Positions 1 through 6,648 of a stretch of DNA of 12,475 nucleotides are shown here, piece by piece (positions within the stretch are counted from its first letter, which is position 1; each line of letters starts with the position of its first letter). The position numbers were made by a program, and so were the translations under genes. This DNA is from Methanoregula sp. (GTDB lineage Archaea; Halobacteriota; Methanomicrobia; Methanomicrobiales; Methanospirillaceae): NCBI GenBank assembly GCA_003136075.1, contig PNBP01000166.1:19073-31547 (forward strand). The letters run 5' to 3'. The notes below the pieces were generated by a model. It ran no database searches. It had not been told where the DNA came from and was given only the letters and a program-made list of their open reading frames with translations.

Positions 1-119
1 GCAATAACAAGATGCTCCATCATCGGGCGGTTGGCGAGCGGGAGCATCACTTTCGGTCGCTTGGCGGTGAGCGGGCGCATCCGTTTCCCCTCCCCCGCAG
101 CAAGCACGACACATTCCAT
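1..119 (-). CDS. Sugar-1-phosphate nucleotidylyltransferase, N-terminal fragment (cut by left window edge)
   Basis: Reading the minus strand from the ATG at 119 gives 39 residues beginning MECVVLAAGEGKRM. They carry the nucleotidyltransferase signature: the LAAGEGKR loop binds the NTP phosphates, followed by RPLT and the PKVMLPLANRP segment. This is the start of the GlmU/RfbA-type fold, which joins a sugar-1-phosphate to a nucleotide in the cytoplasm. The rest lies beyond the window, so the substrate and the presence of a C-terminal acetyltransferase half cannot be seen. The start lies 23 bases after the glmM stop, on the same strand. That pairing suggests the archaeal bifunctional enzyme that turns glucosamine-1-phosphate into UDP-N-acetylglucosamine; a glucose-1-phosphate thymidylyl- or uridylyltransferase is the alternative. 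No strong ribosome binding site precedes it. Confidence 0.85.
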   Translation of the reverse strand, partial: MECVVLAAGEGKRMRPLTAKRPKVMLPLANRPMMEHLVI

Positions 120-142
120 ACGTACAGCTCGTGTCACAACAT

Positions 143-1393
143 TTAAGCAGTTTTCCCTTTTCTGACGAGCGTTCGTGCGCGCTCAAGCATCTCTTTTGCT
201 ATCTCCATTGTTATCCCCTCAGCGGTGATACGGATCTTAGGCTCAGTCCCGCTGGCCCGGATAAGGAACCAGCCGTTCTCTTCCGGAATCCTAATCCCGT
301 CTGTCGGGTTTGCTGCCCCAAGTGATGTTACGATTTCCCGTGCTGTTTCACAGGAGAATGATTCCCGTAAAATGGGATATGATGGCATCTCATCCAGAAT
401 TTCTGCAACATTCCATTCGGATGCAATTTGGCAGAAAAGTGCTGCCGCGAACGGTCCGTCCGGGCAATAGGAATGTTTTGGGAATATCCATGCGCCGCTG
501 GGTTCACCACCAAATTCTCCCCATGTTAAGAGTTCCTCTGAAACAAAGGTATCACCTACCGGCGTCCGGTGTACATCAGCAATCTCCTCGATGATCATCG
601 AAGCATCCGATGTGGTGACCACTTGTTTGGCGCTGAGGTACCGGGCAAATACCATAAGAAGATGATCGCCGTCAATGAACCGGCCCCGGTTATCAAAGGC
701 CATCATGCGATCGGCATCCCCGTCATGGACGACTGCACAGGTGGCCCCGGTCCTTTTTACCATCTCTCCTACATAGCCGAGGTTTTCCTTTAACGGTTCA
801 GATGGGCGGGCAAATGATCCTGCAGTATCACAGGTCAGACAAACGGGTTTTGCGCCGGCATCTGCCAGCAGGGACGGGGTGAGCACACTACCTGCACCAT
901 TTCCACAATCCACGACGACAACAAATTCCGGCGGGATAGATGTCGCGGTAAGAATTGCCTTCTTGTGAGGAGAGATTACATCGATGGCAATTGCTGAACC
1001 CTGCTGTTTCCAGTCCGCCCAATGTGTTTTGGTTATTTGGTCTTCCACATCATTTTGCTGGGTTTGCGTGAATGAAGAACCATCCGGATTGAAGAGTTTA
1101 ATGCCGTTGTACTCTTCGGGATTGTGAGACGCGGTGACCATGCACCCCGCTTTCATATACCGGGTACTATAGGCAATTGAGGGTGTTGGAGCAATCCCTG
1201 CAGAAAACACCCGTCCTCCGGCACTCATAATCCCGCTTATGAGCAGGTGGGAAAGCAATGGGCTTGTAGTACGGGTATCCATACCCACATTAACCTCGGG
1301 AAACTGTGCTCCCAGCACGGAGCCAACGCGTAATGCAGTCTCTATCAGCGGCCGATCAAACCGTTGCCTGATACCCGAAGACCCAAAGAGCAT
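143..1393 (-). CDS. glmM: Phosphoglucosamine mutase (alpha-D-phosphohexomutase family)
   Basis: This 416-residue protein has all four active-site elements of the phosphohexomutase family in order. The phosphoserine loop TASHNP has the phosphorylated serine at S89. The Mg-binding loop DGDADR is at 224-229, the sugar-specificity loop GGEPSG at 295-300, and the phosphate-binding loop RASGTEP at 379-385. The family interconverts hexose-6- and hexose-1-phosphates through a bisphosphate intermediate. The GGEPSG form of the sugar loop and the nucleotidylyltransferase gene directly downstream favour glucosamine-6-phosphate as substrate, feeding UDP-GlcNAc for cell-surface glycans. Phosphomannomutase activity cannot be excluded. 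It is somewhat shorter than the roughly 450 residues usual for the family, but no motif is missing. The start MLFGSSGIRQ is the usual N-terminus. An A/T-rich stretch about 37 bases upstream could be its own TATA box. Confidence 0.88.
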   Translation of the reverse strand: MLFGSSGIRQRFDRPLIETALRVGSVLGAQFPEVNVGMDTRTTSPLLSHLLISGIMSAGGRVFSAGIAPTPSIAYSTRYMKAGCMVTASHNPEEYNGIKLFNPDGSSFTQTQQNDVEDQITKTHWADWKQQGSAIAIDVISPHKKAILTATSIPPEFVVVVDCGNGAGSVLTPSLLADAGAKPVCLTCDTAGSFARPSEPLKENLGYVGEMVKRTGATCAVVHDGDADRMMAFDNRGRFIDGDHLLMVFARYLSAKQVVTTSDASMIIEEIADVHRTPVGDTFVSEELLTWGEFGGEPSGAWIFPKHSYCPDGPFAAALFCQIASEWNVAEILDEMPSYPILRESFSCETAREIVTSLGAANPTDGIRIPEENGWFLIRASGTEPKIRITAEGITMEIAKEMLERARTLVRKGKTA

Positions 1394-1422
1394 GACACAT
1401 CATTGGTTTCCTGCCTAAAAAA

Positions 1423-1436
1423 GAATATTATTTTTT
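1423..1436 (-). promoter_or_regulatory. Candidate TATA box for glmM
   Basis: On the minus strand this reads AAAAAATAATATTC. It is centred about 37 bases upstream of the glmM ATG, which would place transcription start a few bases before the gene given the usual archaeal spacing of about 25 bases. T6 tracts lie on both sides (1470-1475 and 1417-1422, minus strand). The first could end transcripts coming from the upstream DUF364-like gene. The evidence is composition and spacing only. Confidence 0.35.
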
Positions 1437-1469
1437 GCCTTCAGTATTTCCGTCTCTCTTGGCGGTTTT

Positions 1470-1475
1470 AAAAAA
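1470..1475 (-). terminator. T6 tract after the DUF364-like gene, candidate archaeal terminator
   Basis: Six consecutive T on the minus strand begin seven bases past the TGA of the DUF364-like gene. A second T6 (1417-1422) lies further on. Archaeal RNA polymerase commonly stops at T-rich tracts without a strong hairpin, so this is a plausible end of the sufC-to-DUF364 run. Read-through into glmM is also possible. Confidence 0.3.
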
Positions 1476-1481
1476 GCCTGT

Positions 1482-2087
1482 TCATGTTCCAAACGGGCAC
1501 CAGTGCTCAAGGTGCTGAAGACGGGCAATTCCGGCTGTGGAAGGTCCAAGACATACGATACGTTTTGTGTCTTTGTATGATTCAACGATATTTCCAGATC
1601 CCTCTTTGATAAGTCCATCTCCATTAATGAGAATCACATCTGCCGCACCGGGATCTGTTGTCAGGTGTCCCCCCAGATCAGCCTCAATGTCAGGAATGGC
1701 ACCTATACAGCAGACTTTTTTTGACGCAATCTCGCTCATTAATTGTTCCCGGCAGGAACCATGCACAGATGGTAGGCAGGAATGCAGAACCCGTGAGAGA
1801 CAGAAAAAACCTGTACCGACATTTATGATAGCGCAGGCAGCACCCCGCTTTGCAGGAGTGTCCAGAGGTGCGCCAAACATGAATGATATCTTTGTCATCG
1901 CCCGGATCGGATCGTCTGTCATAAACTCTGCGCTCCGCCCTCCAAACGTTGCGGTCATACAGGCTCCCCGTTCGTACCGGCAGAATTTGACATCCGGGTT
2001 TACATCCAGGTGAACACTCCCTTCTTCACACCCGCTGTGATGGATGATCTCCTCGAGTTTATTGACAGAATCAGATACTATGTCCAT
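1482..2087 (-). CDS. DUF364-like Cys-rich protein of unknown function
   Basis: This is a 201-residue soluble protein. Its second half resembles DUF364 (putative heavy-metal chelation, Rossmann-like) proteins: KKVCCIGAIPDIEADL at about 123-138, then ADVILINGDGLIKEG at 149-163 and RIVCLGPSTAG at 176-186. The middle AACAIINV (83-90) resembles the helix that precedes the Rossmann part. The protein is unusually rich in cysteine, with 11 residues including a CC pair at 126-127, which would suit metal or Fe-S binding. That role is inference. The ATG is preceded by a good ribosome binding site (GAGGGAG), and the start sits two bases after the cyclase stop, so the two are probably co-translated. It is the last gene of the sufC-sufB-pcm-cyclase run. 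I do not know its function, and the family call rests on remembered motifs. Confidence 0.6.
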   Translation of the reverse strand: MDIVSDSVNKLEEIIHHSGCEEGSVHLDVNPDVKFCRYERGACMTATFGGRSAEFMTDDPIRAMTKISFMFGAPLDTPAKRGAACAIINVGTGFFCLSRVLHSCLPSVHGSCREQLMSEIASKKVCCIGAIPDIEADLGGHLTTDPGAADVILINGDGLIKEGSGNIVESYKDTKRIVCLGPSTAGIARLQHLEHWCPFGT

Positions 2088-2089
2088 GT

Positions 2090-2701
2090 CTACTCTCCCT
2101 CTTTTTGTATTAGTACGACGCGGGCGGGAGCCCCATCAAGTCCGGCAAGGCGTAATGGCAGTGCCACGAGATCATAGTCCCCTGCATCCACATCTGAAAG
2201 ATCCAGAAGCTCGATAATGATGCACCCGTGACCGAGCAGTTCGCGATGCACCGAACCATCACATACGAACGCCTCAATAGAAAACGAATCAATTCCTATG
2301 CATCTGATATGACATTTTGTGAGATATCTTGCGGCCTCCAGGGTAATACTGGGGTAGTGCTCAAGAAACCGATCTTCTCGGGAAAATTTCGTTTTCAGTA
2401 TAATTCGTTCAGTATTTTCAATTTTTCCAGCAAGGTGTCCTGTATCAATGACCTTACCTGCATCGCTGACATCAATGACCCTGCACCGGCCAATCAGGTT
2501 AGACAAAGGCAGGGTATCTATCGTATTCCCTGTCTTCAGATAATGCACCGGCGCGTCGATATGGGTGCCGGAATGGCTGTTCATATACAAATCACTGATC
2601 AGGTACAATCCCTGATCCCTCTGTGTAAAGTTCGGAGGTATATCCCCTGGATATGAGACCGTTTTATCCGAAAGGGGTCGCGTTATATCGATAATTTTCA
2701 T
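2090..2701 (-). CDS. Cyclase / kynurenine formamidase-like metal-dependent hydrolase
   Basis: This 203-residue protein of the cyclase family (PF04199) carries the family's metal-binding signature HSGTHIDAPVH at 43-53. Further on it has H152 (VHRELL) and E164 (IIIELLDL), at the places where the family keeps its remaining conserved residues. Characterised members include arylformamidase (KynB) and related amide or lactam hydrolases using zinc or manganese. The N-terminus MKIIDITRPLSDKTVSYPGD is typical. Methanogens do not generally degrade tryptophan by the kynurenine route, so the natural substrate is probably something else. The start is six bases after the pcm stop with no clear ribosome binding site, suggesting translation coupled to pcm. 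It ends in TAG, with a second in-frame TAG three codons later, so TAG acts as an ordinary stop here. Confidence 0.82.
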   Translation of the reverse strand: MKIIDITRPLSDKTVSYPGDIPPNFTQRDQGLYLISDLYMNSHSGTHIDAPVHYLKTGNTIDTLPLSNLIGRCRVIDVSDAGKVIDTGHLAGKIENTERIILKTKFSREDRFLEHYPSITLEAARYLTKCHIRCIGIDSFSIEAFVCDGSVHRELLGHGCIIIELLDLSDVDAGDYDLVALPLRLAGLDGAPARVVLIQKEGE

Positions 2702-2707
2702 AAAAAT

Positions 2708-3358
2708 TCAGGCGCTCCATCCATGTTCCCCGATAAGGGGTACGAATCGAACCCCTCCATGAGGTTCAGTTTTTACGGTGCCCCTCATTTTTTCCATGAC
2801 TATCAGCTCCTGAACGTCCCGGTTGCCTACGGGCGCAACAAGTCTGCCCGCATCTGTGAGTTGATCAATAAGCGGTGGGGGAATCTGGGGCGTTGCTGCA
2901 GTGATCATGATTCCATCATAGGGGCTGTTTTGCGGGTATCCCTCCGTTCCATCCCCAACGACAACGTCAATGTTTGTGTAGTGGAGGGCGGCAAGATTTT
3001 TTTTGGCAAGATCTGCAACTTCAGGAATGCGTTCTACGGTTGGTACTTCTTTGACGAGCATTGAAAGAATGGCTGCCTGGTACCCACTGCCCGCCCCAAT
3101 CTCAAGTATCGTGTGTTCTGGTTTTGGTTTGAGCAGCGACGTCATCAATGCAACAATATAGGGTTGGGAGATTGTCTGCCCGTTTCCTATTGGGAGCGGG
3201 CAGTCCTCATACGCCCCCTTATCGTAGGGAGGAGGAATAAAAAGGTGGCGGGGAACTTCCCGCATTGCGGCCAGAACGCGGGTATCATGAACGCCGCGTG
3301 CTTCAATCTGCTGTGTTACCATCCTTTGTCGTTCGTCTGATCGCAGATACAAGGGCAT
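2708..3358 (-). CDS. pcm: Protein-L-isoaspartate O-methyltransferase
   Basis: This 216-residue SAM-dependent methyltransferase repairs proteins. It methylates L-isoaspartyl residues formed by spontaneous Asn/Asp ageing so that they can return to normal aspartate. The features are those of the PIMT family: GNGQTISQPYIVALM at about 58-72, containing the TISQP loop; SAM-binding motif I ILEIGAGSGY at 84-93; GDGTEGYP at 135-142; and the C-terminal GGVRFVPLIGEHGW at 201-214. Length is normal. The ATG at 3358 follows the sufB stop by 14 bases, mostly an A-run, with no obvious ribosome binding site. An internal ATG at codon 13 is an alternative start, but the first Met gives the more complete N-terminal helix. 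Its place behind sufCB suggests shared expression. Confidence 0.93.
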   Translation of the reverse strand: MPLYLRSDERQRMVTQQIEARGVHDTRVLAAMREVPRHLFIPPPYDKGAYEDCPLPIGNGQTISQPYIVALMTSLLKPKPEHTILEIGAGSGYQAAILSMLVKEVPTVERIPEVADLAKKNLAALHYTNIDVVVGDGTEGYPQNSPYDGIMITAATPQIPPPLIDQLTDAGRLVAPVGNRDVQELIVMEKMRGTVKTEPHGGVRFVPLIGEHGWSA

Positions 3359-3372
3359 AACCGTATTTTTTT

Positions 3373-4488
3373 TTAAAATCCTGCTTTTTCTGCCACATCA
3401 ATTGATGCATCGATCTGTTTTTGGAGTGCTTCTGGAAGGCCGACGATCTTAACATCGAGGAATCCACGGATAATTGTTGCGGTCGCTTCATCTTCATCGA
3501 GCCCCCGTGACATCAGGTATTCTATCTCATCCTGTGCAAGTTTGCCGACGGCTGCTTCGTGAGAGAGCTCGGTACCAACGACGGACCCTTCAATTTCGGG
3601 AATTGCATAGATGATCCCGTCGTTTAAGATCAGCCCCTTGCATTCGAGATGCCCCCGTGTACCAGCAGTCTTTCCCTGGATGTGTCCGCGGGAGATGATG
3701 GTTCCGCCTTTGGTGATTGCACGGGTGATTAGTTCGGCGCTTGATCCCTTCCCTTCAAGGATTGCCCGGGAACCGATGTCCATAAATGATGTTGGCGTGG
3801 CAATCACGATACTTGAGAACCGTGCGACTGAATTCTCACCTTTAAGCGTTGCAGTAGGGTACATCTGGATTTTCTGTACCGGTTGCATGCAGACGTAGTT
3901 TGACAGGAACACTCCATTTTCCTCAACAATCGATGCGCTCCTCGGGAAGACTTCAATGTTTTCAGTCCATGTATGGATCATGGTGAAACTGATCTTTGCA
4001 TTTTTCTTGACATAAAATTCTGAAACTCCATAGTGTGCTGCGCCTTTACCCACATGCGCACCACTGGTACAACCCGAAATGATATGGAGTTCAGCGCCCT
4101 CTTCTGCAATGATAATATTATGAACATGCTGAATCTGTTCATGCCCGAGATACAGGCACGCTTGGATTGGGAGGATGTTGTTGGTGCCTGCATGGGCAAT
4201 GATTACATATCCTTTAGGGTCCTTTTGGGCGGCAACATACTTGGTGATCTCATCTTTTTCCGGGGATACTGCAACCCAGTTGTACTCCTTTAAACCGTTG
4301 TATCTCTCCATCGCCTGCTTGTACGAGAGAACTTCAATGCCTTCCTGCCTGCATTCTGCATGGACAACATCTTGGTTCATCTGGAGGTAACTCCCGCACC
4401 GGTTCTCCATATCCAGATCGATGCCTGACTGAACCAGACGGTCCTGATCGATTTTTGATATATCCCCGGTGTTTAGTTGTGACGGCAT
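3373..4488 (-). CDS. sufB: SufB/SufD-family Fe-S cluster scaffold
   Basis: This protein of about 371 residues belongs to the SufB/SufD family, whose beta-helix core builds Fe-S clusters on a complex with the ATPase SufC. Counted from this start, the C-terminal segment keeps a cysteine in GHLECKG (C283) and a His-Glu pair in LSHEAA (H310, E311). These align by eye with the SufB residues used for cluster assembly and the SufB-SufD interface. The helical tail (DEIEYLMSRGLDEDEA...IRGFL) is also typical. Only one such gene accompanies sufC, the minimal SufCB arrangement known from archaea, where a B2C2 complex is expected. The ATG at 4488 is chosen because GGGAG lies eight bases before it. A GTG at 4497 in the same frame overlaps that site and is the weaker choice. 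It overlaps the end of sufC by 16 bases. Confidence 0.92.
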   Translation of the reverse strand: MPSQLNTGDISKIDQDRLVQSGIDLDMENRCGSYLQMNQDVVHAECRQEGIEVLSYKQAMERYNGLKEYNWVAVSPEKDEITKYVAAQKDPKGYVIIAHAGTNNILPIQACLYLGHEQIQHVHNIIIAEEGAELHIISGCTSGAHVGKGAAHYGVSEFYVKKNAKISFTMIHTWTENIEVFPRSASIVEENGVFLSNYVCMQPVQKIQMYPTATLKGENSVARFSSIVIATPTSFMDIGSRAILEGKGSSAELITRAITKGGTIISRGHIQGKTAGTRGHLECKGLILNDGIIYAIPEIEGSVVGTELSHEAAVGKLAQDEIEYLMSRGLDEDEATATIIRGFLDVKIVGLPEALQKQIDASIDVAEKAGF

Positions 4489-5204
4489 TCCAGACACTCC
4501 CTGTACCCACGCTGTTTGATATCTTTTAGAATCTCACGGGGATTACCATGGCACTTGATCTCACCCTCACACATTACATGGCCTTTATCAGCATCTAGGT
4601 AATCGAGGATGTACCCGGTATGGGTAATGACAAGTCCGCTTTTTTCCCGCTTCACGATCCGTTTCTCCTTTTCCAGCAACGAACCGATCGCACTGCCGAT
4701 AAGAGAGATATTTTCGAGATCCACACCGCTTTCTGGTTCATCGAGCATAATAAAATCCGGGTTTTGGATCATCAGCTGAAGCACCTCGCTCCGCTTAATC
4801 TCTCCCCCTGAGAATCCTTTGTTGATATCCCTTTCCAGAAAACCGTCCATATGCACGGATTTTGCCAGTTCTGCGGTATCTTTTGTTTTATCCTTCGAAA
4901 TAGCGGTGAGAAGTTTTCCCAGCTTCAGGCCGGAAATCGTTGGCGGGCGCTGGAAGAGCATCCCGATGCCCCGCTTTGCGCGTTCGTGGGCGTGCATTTT
5001 TGTTACATCCTCTCCCTTGAGCATGATCTTACCCTCAGTTATGGTGTAGTTTGAAAAACCCATAATCGTCATAAGAAGTGTGGTTTTTCCCGAACCGTTG
5101 GGACCCATGAGGACGTGTGTTTCACCAGCCTCAATGTGGAGATTGATGTCATGGAGCACCTCCTTGGTGCCGATATTCACATGCAAATCTTCGATATGCA
5201 GCAT
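4473..5204 (-). CDS. sufC: SufC, ABC-type ATPase of Fe-S cluster assembly
   Basis: This 243-residue cytoplasmic ABC ATPase powers the SufBC scaffold. Walker A is GPNGSGKT at 34-41, the Q-loop is at Q85 (LFQRPP), the signature FSGGE at 131-135, Walker B FIMLDEPESGVD at 151-162, and the switch histidine H195 is in VITHTGYIL. FSGGE followed by KRSE and the LDEPESGVD wording are characteristic of SufC rather than of transport ATPases, and there is no permease nearby. An oddity is a CxxC tail (C237, C240) in the last seven residues, encoded where the gene overlaps sufB. It is the first gene of the run. A weak TATA-like element (minus-strand TTTAATG, 5238-5244) lies about 37 bases upstream of the ATG. 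Confidence 0.94.
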   Translation of the reverse strand: MLHIEDLHVNIGTKEVLHDINLHIEAGETHVLMGPNGSGKTTLLMTIMGFSNYTITEGKIMLKGEDVTKMHAHERAKRGIGMLFQRPPTISGLKLGKLLTAISKDKTKDTAELAKSVHMDGFLERDINKGFSGGEIKRSEVLQLMIQNPDFIMLDEPESGVDLENISLIGSAIGSLLEKEKRIVKREKSGLVITHTGYILDYLDADKGHVMCEGEIKCHGNPREILKDIKQRGYRECLECRHN

Positions 5205-5344
5205 AGGATAATCTCATGAGTGTATGTCAAAGGCTGCATTAAACGCTTTTTACTGTACCTATGCCTCATATCCGCAAGTTCAACATGCAACAGTCAATGC
5301 TCTGGATGAAAAACTCCCTTGTCCCCGGGCAGTCTGACCATGTG

Positions 5345-5398
5345 GGATCTGAACTGTAACGAAGTCGAACCTTAAAAACCGGAGATCCAAATTTTTTT
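5345..5398 (+). terminator. Wide stem followed by T7: candidate terminator or small-RNA end
   Basis: GGATCT (5345-5350) is exactly complementary to AGATCC (5383-5388), and seven T follow at 5392-5398. With a 32-base loop the stem is weak on its own. The T7 tract would still be a natural archaeal stop for any plus-strand transcript begun in the preceding 140 bases. No plus-strand gene ends here, so a small RNA or a leader transcript would be the one terminated. Confidence 0.3.
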
Positions 5399-5400
5399 GG

Positions 5401-5416
5401 CAGATATCCTTATCTG
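5401..5416. repeat. Perfect 6-bp hairpin CAGATA-tcct-TATCTG
   Basis: CAGATA at 5401-5406 and TATCTG at 5411-5416 are exact inverted copies with a four-base loop, starting two bases after the T7 tract. It could be an RNA hairpin or a small operator. Confidence 0.4.
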
Positions 5417-5457
5417 TGGCTTAATGAGACCGGACCGCGCAAACCGCGAGTTACTTG

Positions 5458-5474
5458 TACAGGTTATTACTGTA
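5458..5474. repeat. Inverted repeat TACAG-n7-CTGTA
   Basis: TACAG (5458-5462) and CTGTA (5470-5474) face each other across GTTATTA. The spacing suits a dimeric DNA-binding protein, but arms this short occur often by chance. It lies 15 bases from the 14-bp palindrome and shares the TGTACA core with it. Confidence 0.3.
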
Positions 5475-5489
5475 TGAACGTTTGAAAAA

Positions 5490-5503
5490 TGCATGTACAT
5501 GCA
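5490..5503. repeat. Perfect 14-bp palindrome, candidate operator
   Basis: TGCATGTACATGCA reads the same on both strands over all 14 bases with no spacer. A perfect palindrome of this size in a non-coding region is a typical binding site for a symmetric regulator dimer. It lies 237 bases before the methyltransferase start and 286 bases before the sufC start, too far to overlap either core promoter as assigned here. Its target gene is therefore unclear. Confidence 0.4.
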
Positions 5504-5541
5504 ACAAATCTTCTAATCCTTACGACTTAAAAAATGAATAC

Positions 5542-5562
5542 GGTGCTTGGGGAACCCCCACC
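5542..5562. repeat. GC-rich hairpin with GGGG/CCCC core
   Basis: GGTG (5542-5545) pairs with CACC (5559-5562), and GGG (5549-5551) pairs with CCC (5556-5558) around a short loop, with a CTT bulge on one side. The palindrome ACCTAGGT (5560-5567), holding one of the window's four CTAG sites, follows directly. It contrasts with the A/T-rich flanks and could be a folded part of an RNA. Confidence 0.3.
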
Positions 5563-5691
5563 TAGGTAACAGTTTGGGTGTGGTTAATTTTTCATTGAGA
5601 TGGAGCAGGGCCCCTTTCTCTCTATACTTGAAAGGATAATGTTCTTATTTCTGAACTTATGCCAGTCGAGGTAGTTAGCAGAAAAGACAGG

Positions 5692-5699
5692 TTTTTTTT
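5692..5699 (+). promoter_or_regulatory. T8/TTAA tract upstream of the methyltransferase
   Basis: Eight T followed by AA lie about 43 bases before the GTG start. The tract could be a poor TATA element placing transcription start near 5724, just ahead of the GGTGA ribosome binding site at 5732-5736. It could equally terminate a small transcript arising upstream. Sequence alone does not decide between the two. Confidence 0.25.
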
Positions 5700-5739
5700 A
5701 ACTCATCCGGTCAACTAGTAGTATAAGCGTGGGTGACAC

Positions 5740-6648
5740 GTGCGGCAGGATAAGGTTCTGGACAAAGCAGGAAAGGCAAAGGTTAGGCAAGGATCAAAAG
5801 AGGCCAAACATATCCTTGATACCGTTGAAAACCCGGAAATCCGGAACTATATCAACCAGATCATCTGTGGTGATGCAGCACAGGTAATGAGTAAAACCCC
5901 TTCCGAAAGTATCGATCTCATCATTACGTCCCCTCCTTATAATTTCGGACATGCGTATGCGCAGGACATGCATGATGACACCCATGAGTGGAACGAATAT
6001 TTTGATCAACTCCAGCGTGTCTGGGCAGAATGCGAGCGAGTGCTGAAACCGAGTGGAAGGATTGCTGTAAACATCCAACCGCTTTTTTCCGATTATATCC
6101 CAACCCATCATATCATATCCGGGCAGCTCCGGAAACTGGGGCTTCTCTGGAAGGCAGAATTTCTCTGGGAGAAGAATAACTATAATGCAAAATATACTGC
6201 TTGGGGAAGCTGGAAATCTCCGTCGATGCCATACATAAAATATACTTGGGAATTTGTTGAGGTTTTTGATAAGGGAACGCACAAAAAAACCGGTCGGCGC
6301 GAGGATATCGACATCACTGCCGATGAATTCAAGGAATGGGTGATCGGGCGCTGGAAGATTGTACCGGAACATCGCATGAAAGATTTTGACCATCCTGCAA
6401 TGTTTCCTGAAGAGTTGCCCCGTCGCCTGATAAAACTTTTTTCCTACAAAAACGATATTGTGCTCGATCCGTTCAATGGTGTTGGCACGACGACCCTCGT
6501 TGCGCGGGCTCTCGGGAGGCGTTTTATTGGTATTGATATCTCTCTTCAGTATTGTGAAACGACGCTTCGACGGATGCGGATGATAAAGGATATGGAGATC
6601 TCTACAACTGATTATCCGCAACCGGCCCTGATAATCCATTCAGAATAA
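5740..6648 (+). CDS. Solitary site-specific DNA methyltransferase, beta class (probably N4-cytosine)
   Basis: This is a 302-residue amino-methyltransferase. Catalytic motif IV, TSPPYN (63-68), comes before SAM-binding motif I, LDPFNGVGTT (242-251), with the motif X segment HPAMFPEELPRRLI (218-231) between. That is the beta-class order. SPPY rather than DPPY favours N4-methylcytosine, though some N6-adenine enzymes share it. The target sequence cannot be read from the protein. No restriction endonuclease, specificity subunit or Vsr gene is nearby, so it appears to be an orphan acting in regulation, replication or repair marking, or a remnant of a restriction system. GTG is the first possible start because an in-frame TGA lies six bases before it; GGTGA precedes it closely. 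The basic N-terminal 25 residues look like a flexible extension. Confidence 0.9.
   Translation: MRQDKVLDKAGKAKVRQGSKEAKHILDTVENPEIRNYINQIICGDAAQVMSKTPSESIDLIITSPPYNFGHAYAQDMHDDTHEWNEYFDQLQRVWAECERVLKPSGRIAVNIQPLFSDYIPTHHIISGQLRKLGLLWKAEFLWEKNNYNAKYTAWGSWKSPSMPYIKYTWEFVEVFDKGTHKKTGRREDIDITADEFKEWVIGRWKIVPEHRMKDFDHPAMFPEELPRRLIKLFSYKNDIVLDPFNGVGTTTLVARALGRRFIGIDISLQYCETTLRRMRMIKDMEISTTDYPQPALIIHSE

Larger units (their letters stand above)
5205..5739. other. 535-base intergenic region with several inverted repeats
   Basis: This stretch separates the divergent sufC and methyltransferase genes and holds no convincing protein gene. The longest ATG-started reading frames noticed are two of 24 codons. 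It contains, in order, a wide stem followed by T7, a tight hairpin, a 5-bp inverted repeat, a perfect 14-bp palindrome, a GC-rich hairpin and a T8 tract. I found no tRNA-like T-arm or anticodon arrangement. It must carry at least the promoters of both flanking genes and may carry a small RNA. The length and the density of symmetric elements are unusual for this otherwise compact window. Confidence 0.6.

Noticed and set aside
1537..2013. A 158-codon plus-strand frame opposite the DUF364-like gene
   Set aside because: The minus-strand frame has a good ribosome binding site, fits the operon spacing and has family-like motifs. The opposite frame has none of these.
3361..3375. A/T-rich run before pcm as a TATA box
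   Set aside because: It lies only a few bases from the pcm ATG, so transcription would begin inside the gene. It is better seen as the sufB stop and a short spacer.
5340..5390. A tRNA suggested by GGTTCGACTTC on the minus strand
   Set aside because: The bases around this T-loop-like string do not pair into a T stem, and no acceptor or anticodon stem could be placed.
5794..6639. A 281-codon open frame on the minus strand opposite the DNA methyltransferase
   Set aside because: Its translation shows no recognisable domain and is rich in residues typical of a reversed coding frame. The plus strand carries every methyltransferase motif in order, so this is a by-product of codon usage.
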